NCBI RefSeq assembly: GCF_009789555.1
Contig: NZ_CP046902.1
Coordinates: forward strand, 2,062,001-2,126,000
Direction: 5' to 3'
Length of the DNA: 64,000 nucleotides
Source of the DNA: Stutzerimonas stutzeri
Lineage (GTDB): Bacteria; Pseudomonadota; Gammaproteobacteria; Pseudomonadales; Pseudomonadaceae
Both the position numbers and the translations under genes were made by a program. The notes below the pieces were generated by a model that was given only the letters and a program-made list of their open reading frames with translations, was not told where the DNA came from and ran no database searches. This document shows positions 45,966 through 54,404 of this stretch, piece after piece (position 1 is the stretch's first letter; each line of letters opens with the position of its first letter).

Positions 45966-47000
45966 TCAGAGGTAGCCGAGATCGCCGAGCATGGTCTTGA
46001 GCATTTGGAGCGCCTTGGCTGCATTTTCGCTGCGCTTGCCTTCGGCCTCCCAACTCTTCTGGGCGACATCGGTCAGGCGCTTCTGCACGTCTTCGGGCAG
46101 CGTGTTGACCTGAACGCCGTGCTCCTTGATGGCGTTCGAGAGCGCAATCTGCTCTTGGTACAGGTATTCGTTGGTGCGGTACCAGAACTGCTCGTCCAAG
46201 ACCTGCTTGACGATCTCCTGATCCTTCTCGGACAGCGCGTCGAGCGCCTTCTGACTGACGATGATCACATCGGTACCGGCGATGTTGAGTGCCGGTTTGA
46301 CGTGGTACTTGGTCACTTCATAGAAGCTCATGCTCGCTGCGCCTTGTGCGGCGCCCCAATGCGCAGCGTCGACCACGCCGGTGTCCAGCGCGGGATACAG
46401 CTCGCTGCCGGGCAGGAAGGTGGTCGATGCACCGGCTTCGCTGAGAAACTTCTGCAGCGCGCCAGAGGAACGAATCTTCAGCTTGGTGAAGTCTTCCCAG
46501 CTGTTGATGGGCTGCTTCACAACCATCTCGGTGGGGTAAACCTTATCAGTCGACCAGTACACGTTGTGCTTGGCTGCTTCCTCGCGAAGCATGTCCTCAA
46601 AGCCCATGTGTTTGTGGAAGTAGGCGGCTTCCCAGACGTTGCGGAATGCGAAGGGTAGACCGGAGGCGATACCGGCCAAGGTTATTTTGTCCTGGGCGTA
46701 ACCTGGGGAAATGGTGCCCATCTGCAAGATTCCGCGGCTGACCGCGTTGAAGGTTTCCGTATCTTTGAACAGAGCACCGGCCTCGAACAGCTGCAATTGC
46801 AGGCGACCTTCGGTACGTCGTTCGAGCTCGGTTTTCAGGCGAACCAGACTGTCTTTATAGGAGCTGCTGGCGCTCGGCCAATGGGATTGGACGCGCCATT
46901 TGGCGACGTCCTGCGCCGCGGCCATCTGCGGGGCAACCGCAGCTATTGCCAGCGCGACCAGGCTGGCTGGTACGAGTAACTTCTTGAGCATGGATTTCAT
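45966..47000 (-). CDS. TRAP transporter substrate-binding protein, DctP family (TakP-like)
   Basis: 344-aa periplasmic binding protein with signal peptide (LLVPASLVALAIAAVAPQMAAA, cut before QDVAK). The mature start AKWRVQSHWPSASSSYKD and the segment LKIRSSGALQKFLSEAGAS with its conserved Arg, together with GVVDAAHWGAAQG, place it with the TakP-like group that binds 2-oxo or branched acids. The start at 47000 has GAGGA at good spacing; the ATG at 47039 has none. It is divergent from the acyl-CoA operon, which suggests the transporter feeds that pathway. Confidence 0.9.
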   Translation of the reverse strand: MKSMLKKLLVPASLVALAIAAVAPQMAAAQDVAKWRVQSHWPSASSSYKDSLVRLKTELERRTEGRLQLQLFEAGALFKDTETFNAVSRGILQMGTISPGYAQDKITLAGIASGLPFAFRNVWEAAYFHKHMGFEDMLREEAAKHNVYWSTDKVYPTEMVVKQPINSWEDFTKLKIRSSGALQKFLSEAGASTTFLPGSELYPALDTGVVDAAHWGAAQGAASMSFYEVTKYHVKPALNIAGTDVIIVSQKALDALSEKDQEIVKQVLDEQFWYRTNEYLYQEQIALSNAIKEHGVQVNTLPEDVQKRLTDVAQKSWEAEGKRSENAAKALQMLKTMLGDLGYL

Positions 47001-47435
47001 AACACGTCCTCTTGTTGTAATTGTCTGGCTGACGGCCATTGTTCTCGCACTTACGTCGTTCTACGTTTCGCACAGCAAAACTGATTTTTGCAAGGTATCC
47101 GAAAGCTAACATAGCGTGCAGCTTTTTCAACCACTAGCAGAACGCTATCTCCACCTCTTTCATCTTTCACGATGTGTCGAAGCGCTTGGCTGGCTGGTGC
47201 TGACGCGTTTCGACATTGATCTTAGACGGTTCTGTTTGTGGCTCATCATAATTCTGCCTGATGGAACTGGATTTCGAATTGACGCATCGTTTCAGGCATG
47301 CCAGCTTCAAAAGGAAGCGGACTCGTCACAAAAACAATCCAGAGGACACGCTATGCGGCTCGATATCACAACCATCGGCACGGAATCGGCGCCCAGGCGG
47401 GCACCCATCCTGTCGACTCGCGGCAAGCCCGCACC
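47001..47435. other. Divergent intergenic region between TRAP genes and acyl-CoA operon
   Basis: About 435 bp between two divergent operons, AT-richer in its first half. It should hold both promoters and any shared operator, yet no regulator gene is adjacent. I see no single convincing promoter. Its plus-strand end carries the small leader reading frame at 47353-47439. Confidence 0.5.
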
Positions 47436-47439
47436 ATGA
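47353..47439 (+). CDS. Possible 28-aa leader peptide coupled to the thioesterase gene
   Basis: A 29-codon frame (MRLDITTIGTESAPRRAPIL..., 28 aa, basic) starts at an ATG preceded by AGAGGACACGCT, a good ribosome-binding site. Its TGA overlaps the thioesterase ATG as ATGA, the same coupling seen elsewhere in this operon. The thioesterase itself has no good ribosome-binding site, so re-initiation after this frame would explain its translation. The peptide resembles nothing I know. A chance frame remains possible. Confidence 0.4.
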   Translation: MRLDITTIGTESAPRRAPILSTRGKPAP

Positions 47440-47957
47440 AGGGGCCCGATGTGGACCCCCTTGAGCGAGACACCCCAACCCACGAGCTTCCGATCAGCGG
47501 AGGCAAGGATTTGCCTGGCTTTCATCAGGTGCTTGGCTATCGCCAGGTGTCCTGGTCGCAGGACGAAGCGGTGATCGAACTGGACGTTCAGGCTTGTCAC
47601 CTGAACATGGCGGGCGTCCTGCACGGGGGCGTGCTGACTGCGTTGCTCGACGTGGTGCTGGCCGAGGCCGGCACCTACTGTCCGTACCCGGGCCGGGTGC
47701 GCAAGGCCATCACGCTGGTGCTGAACACCACCTTCACCGGCCAGTGTTCGGGCGGCGTGATCCGCGCCATCGGCAAACGACGTGCCGGGGGCACACGCAT
47801 TTTCAACAGCTCCGGCGAGGTGCGCGACCAGGACGATCGTCTGCTGGCGATCGGCGAAGCGACTTTCCGCCTGCGCTCTGGCAGCGAGCACCCGCAAGGG
47901 GTACCGCTGACGTTTCCGGCGCAGCACAACAACAAGAAGGAAAACGGCGATGTATGA
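47436..47957 (+). CDS. PaaI-family hot-dog acyl-CoA thioesterase
   Basis: 173-aa hot-dog protein. The PaaI/4HBT signature is visible: [25 protein letters not shown] around residues 60-85, with the catalytic acidic residue in the following helix, then [14 protein letters not shown] and strands ending FRLRSG. It should hydrolyse an acyl-CoA to the free acid. The frame extends upstream to 47298 but the ATG at 47436 fits family length. It overlaps the next gene by 8 nt. The initial residues up to about 25 are poorly conserved in this family. Confidence 0.82.
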   Translation: MKGPDVDPLERDTPTHELPISGGKDLPGFHQVLGYRQVSWSQDEAVIELDVQACHLNMAGVLHGGVLTALLDVVLAEAGTYCPYPGRVRKAITLVLNTTFTGQCSGGVIRAIGKRRAGGTRIFNSSGEVRDQDDRLLAIGEATFRLRSGSEHPQGVPLTFPAQHNNKKENGDV

Positions 47958-49158
47958 ACTGACCGGTAAAGCGCTACAGCTGCATGAACAGCTCACGGCA
48001 TTCATGGACGAGCATGTCTATCCCAACGAGCATCTTTTCCACGAACAAACCGCCTCCGCCGAAAATCGCTGGGCACCGCCACCGATTCTCGAAGAACTCA
48101 AGGCCAAGGCGAGGGCGCAGGGGCTGTGGAACCTGTTCCTGCCGGAGAGCGAGTACGGTGCAGGGCTGACCAATTTCGAATACGCCCACCTGTGCGAAAT
48201 CATGGGGCGCTCGCATGGCGCCGCCGAGATTTTCAACTGCTCGGCTCCGGACACCGGGAACATGGAGGTGCTGACGCGCTATGGCACGCCGGAGCAGCAG
48301 GAACAATGGCTCAAACCGCTGCTCAATGGCGAGATTCGGTCCTGCTTCTCCATGACCGAACCCGAGGTCGCTTCTTCGGATGCGACCAACATCGCCTGCG
48401 AGATCCGTCGCGAGGGTGATGAGTACGTCATCAACGGACGCAAATGGTGGTCCTCTGGCGCGATGGCGACCACCTGCAAGATCGCCATCGTCATGGGCAA
48501 GACCGACCCCGGCGCCGAGCGCCATCGCCAGCAGTCGATGATCCTCGTGCCGCTGGATACACCCGGCGTGGAAATCACCCGGGCGCTCCATGTCTTTGGC
48601 TACGACCACGCGCCGCACGGCCATGCGGAAATCCATTACAACAACGTTCGCGTCCCGGCCAGCAACATCCTGCTTGGCGAGGGCCGTGGTTTCGAGATCG
48701 CCCAGGGTCGCCTGGGCCCGGGTCGCATTCACCATTGCATGCGCACCATCGGTGTCGCCGAACGGGCGTTGCAGGCCATGTGCGAGCGCGTTCATTCGCG
48801 TGTGGCCTTCGGCAAGCCGCTGGCTGACTTCGACTCGATCCGCAAGGACATCGCACGCTCGCGCATCGAGATCGAACAGACCCGCCTGCTCACGCTCAAG
48901 GCGGCCCGCATGATGGACACCGTCGGCAACAAGGTGGCGCGGCAGGAAATTGCGATGATCAAGGCGGCCGCACCGAGCATGGCGCTGCGGGTGCTCGACC
49001 GTGCCATCCAGGTCCATGGCGCCAAGGGCGTCTGCCAGGACAGCTTCCTGGCTTCGGCCTGGGCTCACCAACGGACCCTGCGCCTGGCCGACGGCCCGGA
49101 CGAGGTGCATCTGGACACCATCGCCAAACTCGAACTGAACAGCTATTCCAAGCGCTGA
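47950..49158 (+). CDS. Acyl-CoA dehydrogenase, ACAD10/ACAD11-like
   Basis: 402-aa flavoprotein. Domain order is the usual N-terminal helical domain, beta domain with [17 protein letters not shown] and [11 protein letters not shown] (FAD contacts), and C-terminal helical domain with [26 protein letters not shown] and [12 protein letters not shown]. The [13 protein letters not shown] and WWSSGA stretches are what I recall from the dehydrogenase part of animal ACAD11 and from LvaC. In those systems the enzyme acts on a phosphorylated hydroxyacyl-CoA. A kinase of the matching type lies two genes downstream. AAGGA precedes the ATG, which overlaps the thioesterase end. Confidence 0.92.
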   Translation: MYELTGKALQLHEQLTAFMDEHVYPNEHLFHEQTASAENRWAPPPILEELKAKARAQGLWNLFLPESEYGAGLTNFEYAHLCEIMGRSHGAAEIFNCSAPDTGNMEVLTRYGTPEQQEQWLKPLLNGEIRSCFSMTEPEVASSDATNIACEIRREGDEYVINGRKWWSSGAMATTCKIAIVMGKTDPGAERHRQQSMILVPLDTPGVEITRALHVFGYDHAPHGHAEIHYNNVRVPASNILLGEGRGFEIAQGRLGPGRIHHCMRTIGVAERALQAMCERVHSRVAFGKPLADFDSIRKDIARSRIEIEQTRLLTLKAARMMDTVGNKVARQEIAMIKAAAPSMALRVLDRAIQVHGAKGVCQDSFLASAWAHQRTLRLADGPDEVHLDTIAKLELNSYSKR

Positions 49159-49193
49159 GTTTCCGACAAAACCTACAAGAAGGATGCAGTCAC

Positions 49194-49961
49194 ATGACCA
49201 ATCCGCTATTCGATCTGTCCGGCAAGGTGGCGCTGATCACCGGGTCCAGCCGCGGTATCGGCCGCTCCATCGCCTGGGAAATGGCTCGGTGCGGCGCACG
49301 GGTCGTCATTTCCAGCCGTAAGGCCGATGCCTGCGAGGCCGTGGCGGCTGAGCTGAAAAGCGAAGGTTTCGAGGCCATTGCGGTGCCTTGCCACGTTGGC
49401 CGCAAGGAAGACCTGCAGCGGCTGGTCGACACCACGCTGCAAACCTGGGGGCGCATCGATGTGCTGGTCTGCAATGCCGCGACCAACCCGGTCTACGGCC
49501 CGACCAGTGAGCTGACCGATGACGCCTGGGACAAGATCATGGACACCAACGTCAAGGGCACCTTCTGGCTGTCCAACATGGTCCTGCCGCAGATGGCCGA
49601 ACGCGGTGAAGGGGCGGTCATCATGCTCTCCAGCATCGCCGGGTTGCGTGGCAATACCGTGATCGGCACCTACGGCGTGTCCAAGGCGGCCGAAGCGGCG
49701 CTGGCTCGCAATCTGGCGGCGGAATGGGGCCCCAGGGGCATCCGCGTGAATGCCATCGCGCCAGGGCTGGTGCGCACCGATTTCGCCAAGGCGCTGCTCG
49801 ACGACCCGGAGCGGGTTCGCCGGGCGGCCGAGAAGACGCCGCTGCGCCGCATCGGTGAGCCCGTGGATATCGCCGGTCTGGCCGTGTTCCTGGCGGCGCC
49901 CGCCAGCGCCTATATCACCGGCCAGGTGATCGTCGCGGACGGCGGCGAAACCGCATGCTGA
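49194..49961 (+). CDS. Short-chain dehydrogenase/reductase (SDR, classical)
   Basis: 255-aa NAD(P)-dependent oxidoreductase. Cofactor motif TGSSRGIG at residues 15-22, NAAT near 94, catalytic Ser of IMLSSIAGLRG, and the YGVSK active-site Tyr-Lys are all present, plus the C-terminal YITGQVIVADGG. Similar to animal DHRS4-like and bacterial FabG-like proteins. In this operon it probably oxidises a hydroxyacyl intermediate. GAAGGATG lies ahead of the ATG. Confidence 0.94.
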   Translation: MTNPLFDLSGKVALITGSSRGIGRSIAWEMARCGARVVISSRKADACEAVAAELKSEGFEAIAVPCHVGRKEDLQRLVDTTLQTWGRIDVLVCNAATNPVYGPTSELTDDAWDKIMDTNVKGTFWLSNMVLPQMAERGEGAVIMLSSIAGLRGNTVIGTYGVSKAAEAALARNLAAEWGPRGIRVNAIAPGLVRTDFAKALLDDPERVRRAAEKTPLRRIGEPVDIAGLAVFLAAPASAYITGQVIVADGGETAC

Positions 49962-49971
49962 GGGCCGGTCG

Positions 49972-51042
49972 ATGAACGAACCCGAGTTGGTCGATGTGCT
50001 TGCGGCGCATCGCTTCGATGAGGCCGCGCTGGGCCGGTACCTGCGCCTTCACCTGCCGGACATGGATGAACGCCTGAGCTTCAGGCAGTTTCAGGGTGGA
50101 CAGTCAAACCCCACCTTCCTGCTGGAAAGCGCCGGGCGGCGCTATGTGTTGCGCAAGAAGCCACCAGGCAAGGTGCTGCCGTCGGCACACATGGTCGAGC
50201 GTGAATACAAGGTGATCCGCGCATTGTCCGAACACACCCGGGTGCCGGTGCCGCCCGTGCGCCTGTTGTGCGAGGACGAGAGCATCATCGGTACGGCCTT
50301 CTACGTGATGGACCACGTTCCGGGGCGGATTTTCAACCATCCGGCCCTCGACGAACTGGCCGCGCGAGACCGCCAGGCGGTCCACATGGCGGCGGTCGAT
50401 ACCCTTGCCGAATTGCATCGGGTCGACGTCGAGGCGGTAGGGCTCAGCGATTTCGGCAAGGCACAGGGCTACTTCGCTCGCCAGGTGAAACGATGGTCTG
50501 GCCAGTATCAGGCCTCCCGCACGGGCGACATGCCCGCGATGGAGCGGTTGATGCAATGGTTGCCGGAGCAGGCGCCTCAGCGTGACGAGTGCGCCATCGC
50601 CCATGGCGACTTCCGCCTCGGCAATCTGATCTTCGACCCCGAGGCGCCAACGGTCGCGGCGATTCTCGATTGGGAGCTGTCGACCCTTGGCCATCCGCTG
50701 GCGGACCTTGCGTACTTCTGCCTGCCGTATCACCTGCCCGCTGGAGTGGATGGCTTGCGTGGACTGATCGGCATCGATCTTCAGGCGCGGGGCCTGCCCA
50801 GCGAACAGCAGGTGCTGGAGCGTTACTGCCGGCAGAGCGGGCGTGGCGAGGTTGCCGATTGGCATGTGTTCCTGGCGTTTTCGCTGTTCCGTCTCGCGGC
50901 GATCCTACAAGGCGTGTATGCCCGGGCGCTGCAGGGCAACGCCAGCAACGCCGATGCGCTGCAGGTCGGCCAACGTGCGAGCCTGCTTGCCGAGGCCGGC
51001 TGGCACATCGCGCAGAGCGGGACCGCGGGAGCGCCAACATGA
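49972..51042 (+). CDS. Aminoglycoside-phosphotransferase-like kinase (ACAD10/11 kinase-domain / LvaA family)
   Basis: 356-aa kinase of the APH fold. N-lobe: QFQGGQSNPTFLLES and RKKPPGKVLPSAHMVEREYK with the ATP-binding Lys/Glu; hinge: FYVMDHVPGRIF; catalytic loop: AIAHGDFRLGNLIFD with Asp base; metal loop: AILDWELSTLGHPLADLAYF. This motif set is that of the N-terminal domain of ACAD10/11 and of LvaA, which phosphorylate the 4-hydroxyl of hydroxyacyl-CoA. It is 10 bp after the SDR gene, and its stop overlaps the surE-type start by 4 nt. Confidence 0.92.
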   Translation: MNEPELVDVLAAHRFDEAALGRYLRLHLPDMDERLSFRQFQGGQSNPTFLLESAGRRYVLRKKPPGKVLPSAHMVEREYKVIRALSEHTRVPVPPVRLLCEDESIIGTAFYVMDHVPGRIFNHPALDELAARDRQAVHMAAVDTLAELHRVDVEAVGLSDFGKAQGYFARQVKRWSGQYQASRTGDMPAMERLMQWLPEQAPQRDECAIAHGDFRLGNLIFDPEAPTVAAILDWELSTLGHPLADLAYFCLPYHLPAGVDGLRGLIGIDLQARGLPSEQQVLERYCRQSGRGEVADWHVFLAFSLFRLAAILQGVYARALQGNASNADALQVGQRASLLAEAGWHIAQSGTAGAPT

Positions 51043-51821
51043 GCGGTCCACTGCTGCGCCGCGTCCTGCTGACCAACGACGACGGCATCGCCGCGCCGGG
51101 GCTGGCTTTGCTCGAACGGATCGCCACACGGCTGGCCGAAGAGGTCTGGGTGGTGGCGCCCGAGCACGACCAGAGCGGTACGGGACAAGGCATTTCGGTG
51201 CACTCGCCGTTGCGGGTGTATCGCCACGGCGAGCGGCGCTTCGCGGTCTCCGGTACGCCGTCGGACTGCGTGATGTTCGCCATGGCCGAGTGGCTGCGGG
51301 AAGGACCACCCGACCTGGTGCTGTCCGGCATCAACAGCGGGGCCAACATTGGCGATTCGGTGCCGTATTCGGGCACGCTCGGCGCGGTGCTCAGCGCCGA
51401 CCTGCTGGGATTGCCGGCCATCGGTCTGAGCCAGGCCTTTCTCGAGCGCACCGCGATCGACTGGTCCTGTGTCGAAACCTACGCTGAAACCACCATTCGC
51501 GCGCTCTGGGCGCGTCGCCAGCAGGGCGGTTGTTGCTGGAACGTGAATTTCCCTGCCTGCCCGGCCGATTCCGTCAGCCACCTGCGGATGACGCAGCAGT
51601 CGCGCGGCTCGATTGCTCGTCCGCGTCTGCAGGCGGGCCGGGACGGTCGCGGACTGCCGTACTGGTGGCTGGGCTTCGAGCATAGCTCGGCCCATATCGT
51701 CGCGCCTGAGGCGGACGTTACCGCGCTGCGTGAGAAACGCATCGCCATCACCCCCTTGCGCGACACCCGTGGCTGGCTCGAGTGGGGCGAAGAACGGGCC
51801 ATGGCCGAACTGGCCCTTTAA
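51039..51821 (+). CDS. SurE-family 5'/3'-nucleotidase (phosphatase), operon-associated paralogue
   Basis: 260-aa metal-dependent phosphatase. SurE signatures are intact: LLTNDDGIAAPGL at residues 9-21 with the metal-binding Asp pair, APEHDQSGTGQGISVH, SGTPSDCVMFA, and the SGINSGANIGDSVPYSGTLGA metal-binding region. Ordinary pseudomonad surE lies beside pcm and rpoS, as I recall, so this one, inside a catabolic operon, is presumably a second copy. Its start overlaps the kinase stop (ATGA). A phosphatase coupled to a small-molecule kinase suggests that it clears or recycles a phosphorylated intermediate, an inference only. A long in-frame extension to 50589 is antisense-like noise through the kinase gene. 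Confidence 0.9.
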   Translation: MSGPLLRRVLLTNDDGIAAPGLALLERIATRLAEEVWVVAPEHDQSGTGQGISVHSPLRVYRHGERRFAVSGTPSDCVMFAMAEWLREGPPDLVLSGINSGANIGDSVPYSGTLGAVLSADLLGLPAIGLSQAFLERTAIDWSCVETYAETTIRALWARRQQGGCCWNVNFPACPADSVSHLRMTQQSRGSIARPRLQAGRDGRGLPYWWLGFEHSSAHIVAPEADVTALREKRIAITPLRDTRGWLEWGEERAMAELAL

Positions 51822-51843
51822 CAGCGATTTCAGGAGTACTGCA

Positions 51844-53526
51844 ATGTTCACTCGTCATCATGCGGTCTGGCCCGAGGATCTGCCCAAGCACCTGACGGTC
51901 CCGGAAACCAGCCTGTTCGCCAATCTCGAGATATCCGCCCGGCGCTTCCCGGACAAGACGGCCATCGTCTACTACGACACCCTCATCACCTACAGCGAAC
52001 TGCTGCGCGAAGTGGAGGCACTGGCCGGCTATCTGCAGAAGCTGGGCGTCGCCAAGGGCGATCGCGTTCTTCTGTACATGCAGAACTCGCCGCAATTCAC
52101 CATCGCCTATTACGCGATCCTGCGCGCCGACGCGGTGGTGGTGCCGGTCAACCCGATGAACCACAGCGCCGAGCTGGAACATTACGTGCACGATACCGGC
52201 GCTGCCGTCTGCATCTGCGGCCAGGAACTGACCGGCTTCATCGCACCGCTGGTCGGTACCGCGCAGCTGCGCCATGTGATCGTCGCGGCCTATTCGCAAT
52301 ACATCCGGCAGCCGACCGACCTGACGCTACCGGCCGAGGTCCAGGCCGCGGCTGTCGCAGCGGATTTCGCCGGCGGCATCGGTTGGAACGACGCCCTGGC
52401 CGCCGGCCATACCCCCGGCCCGCATACGGCAGGCCCGGACGATCTCTGCGTGTTCCCCTACAGCTCTGGCACCACCGGCGCGCCGAAGGGCTGCATGCAC
52501 ACCCACCGTTCGGCCATGGCCACGATTATCCACCGCGTGGCCTGGACCAACAGCACCAGCGAATCGGTGATTCTCGCGACCCTGCCATACTTCCACGTGA
52601 CGGGCATGCAGGGCGCCATGAGCGGCCCGATCTACAACGGCGGCACGGCGGTCATCATGACCCGCTGGGACCGCAAGGTGGCGGCCCAATTGATCGAGCG
52701 GCATGCAGTGACCGGCTGGGTCAATATCGCCACGATGGCCATCGATTTCCTCTCCGATCCGGACCTGGAACGCTACAACCTGTCGAGCCTGGTCAGTGTC
52801 GGTGGCGGCGGGGCGGCGATGCCCAAGGCAGTCGAGGAAAAACTGCATCGACTCACCGGCCTGCGCTACGTCGAAGGCTACGGATTGTCGGAAACCATCG
52901 CCGCCACTCACATCAATCCAGTGGCGCGTCCCAAGGCGCAGTGCCTGGGTATCCCCGTCTTCGACGTCGACAGCCGAATCATCGACCTGCACACGCAGCG
53001 CGAGCTGGGCCCCAACGAAGTGGGCGAAATCATCAGCCACGGGCCGCAGCTGTTCCAAGGTTACTGGAACCGCCCGGAAGAGACCGAGCGCGCATTCATC
53101 GAGCTGGACGGCAAGCGTTTTTTCCGCACGGGGGACATGGGCTACTACGATGAAGAGGGCTATTTCTTCCTCGTCGATCGCGTCAAGCGCATGATCAACG
53201 CTTCGGGCTTCAAAGTCTGGCCGTCGGAAGTCGAAAGCCTGATGTATCGGCACCCTTCGATCCAGGAGTGTTGCGTCATTTCCCGTCCCGATCCCAAGCG
53301 CGGCGAGACGGTCAAGGCCTGCGTGGTGCTGCGTGACGGGCAGGCTGGGCAGGTCAGCGAGCAGGACATCATCGACTGGTGCAAGGCCGAGATGGCCGCC
53401 TACAAGGCCCCGGTGTATGTAGAGTTCGTCGCATCGCTGCCGCGCTCGTCCACCGGCAAACTGATGTGGCGCGCTTTGCAGGAAGAGGAAAACCGCAAGC
53501 ACGCGGCCAACGCACAAGAGGCCTGA
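51844..53526 (+). CDS. Acyl-CoA ligase (AMP-binding family)
   Basis: 560-aa adenylate-forming ligase. Key motifs are PYSSGTTGAPKGCMHTH (AMP-binding loop, about residue 205), VEGYGLSETIAATHINP near 345, RTGDMGYYDEEGYFFLVDR (hinge Asp) near 425 and RSSTGKLMWRAL with the catalytic Lys near the C-terminus. AGGAG lies 7 nt before the chosen ATG. It presumably activates the operon's substrate acid, complementing the thioesterase. The gene follows surE by 22 bp. Confidence 0.93.
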   Translation: MFTRHHAVWPEDLPKHLTVPETSLFANLEISARRFPDKTAIVYYDTLITYSELLREVEALAGYLQKLGVAKGDRVLLYMQNSPQFTIAYYAILRADAVVVPVNPMNHSAELEHYVHDTGAAVCICGQELTGFIAPLVGTAQLRHVIVAAYSQYIRQPTDLTLPAEVQAAAVAADFAGGIGWNDALAAGHTPGPHTAGPDDLCVFPYSSGTTGAPKGCMHTHRSAMATIIHRVAWTNSTSESVILATLPYFHVTGMQGAMSGPIYNGGTAVIMTRWDRKVAAQLIERHAVTGWVNIATMAIDFLSDPDLERYNLSSLVSVGGGGAAMPKAVEEKLHRLTGLRYVEGYGLSETIAATHINPVARPKAQCLGIPVFDVDSRIIDLHTQRELGPNEVGEIISHGPQLFQGYWNRPEETERAFIELDGKRFFRTGDMGYYDEEGYFFLVDRVKRMINASGFKVWPSEVESLMYRHPSIQECCVISRPDPKRGETVKACVVLRDGQAGQVSEQDIIDWCKAEMAAYKAPVYVEFVASLPRSSTGKLMWRALQEEENRKHAANAQEA

Positions 53527-53586
53527 GGGCGCCGCGTCGATGACGCCATGCGCCACGGGCGCCTCTAAACCAATGGAGAAGATGCG

Positions 53587-54333
53587 ATGCAAGAGTCAAG
53601 TTCGGCGAATCGGGACGCGGAATGGCAGGTGCGCAAGGATCTCGCGGCGGCCTATCGGCTGGTGGCGCATTTTGGCTGGGACGATCTGGTGTTCACTCAT
53701 CTGTCGGCCCGCGTGCCCGGGCCGGAACACCACTTCCTGATCAACCCGTACGGTCTGCTGTTCCAGGAGATCACCGCCTCGTCGCTGGTCAAGGTCGATC
53801 GCGAGGGACAGATCGTCCAGAGCGGCAGCCTGCACCGGGTCAATCCGGCCGGTTTCACCATTCACAGTGCCATCCACATGGGCCGTGAAGACGCGGGGGC
53901 GGTCATGCACCTGCATGCCGCTGATGGCACGGCGGTGTCGGCGCACCGTGATGGCCTGCTGCCGCTGAGTCAGACGGCGATGCTTTGTCTGGATCACATC
54001 AGCTACCACGATTACGAGGGTGTGGCGCTGGACCTGAGCGAGCGCGAACGGCTGATCCGCGACCTCGGCAGCAAGCAGATGATGATCCTGCGTAACCATG
54101 GCGTGCTCACGGCGGGCAGCACCGTCGCGGAAGCCTTCACCTATCTGTATTTTCTGATGAAGGCGTGCGAGATCCAGGTGCGTGCTCAATCCTGCGGGCC
54201 GACCTACCTGCCGTCGGACACCGCCATCGAGACCACTCGCCAGCAATCGGCCGAACTGGGCAAGGCGGCCAAGCTGACCTGGCCGGCACTGTTGCGCCTG
54301 CTGGAAGCCAACGGTCACGTTTATGCCATTTGA
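53587..54333 (+). CDS. Class II aldolase/adducin-family protein
   Basis: 248-aa zinc-aldolase-fold protein. Metal-site histidines are in AVMHLHAADGTAVSAH and ILRNHGVLTAG; the N-terminal HFGWDDLVFTHLSARVPG and NPYGLLFQEITASSLVKVD match bacterial adducin-like aldolases. Such proteins catalyse retro-aldol cleavage or decarboxylation. GGAGAAG precedes the start. It lies 60 bp after the ligase and is presumed part of the same operon. It is similar in type, not close in sequence, to the aldolase at 21098. Confidence 0.9.
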   Translation: MQESSSANRDAEWQVRKDLAAAYRLVAHFGWDDLVFTHLSARVPGPEHHFLINPYGLLFQEITASSLVKVDREGQIVQSGSLHRVNPAGFTIHSAIHMGREDAGAVMHLHAADGTAVSAHRDGLLPLSQTAMLCLDHISYHDYEGVALDLSERERLIRDLGSKQMMILRNHGVLTAGSTVAEAFTYLYFLMKACEIQVRAQSCGPTYLPSDTAIETTRQQSAELGKAAKLTWPALLRLLEANGHVYAI

Positions 54334-54404
54334 CCTTCGGCTGATGCCGTGGCCCGGCCGCCCGCCAGGCGGCCTCTTTTCAACCGAGCAGAAGCAGAGC
54401 GCCC

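Noticed and set aside
50589..51038. 150-residue N-terminal extension of the SurE frame
   Set aside because: It lies in another frame inside the kinase gene; the SurE start with ATGA overlap at 51039 gives the normal family length.
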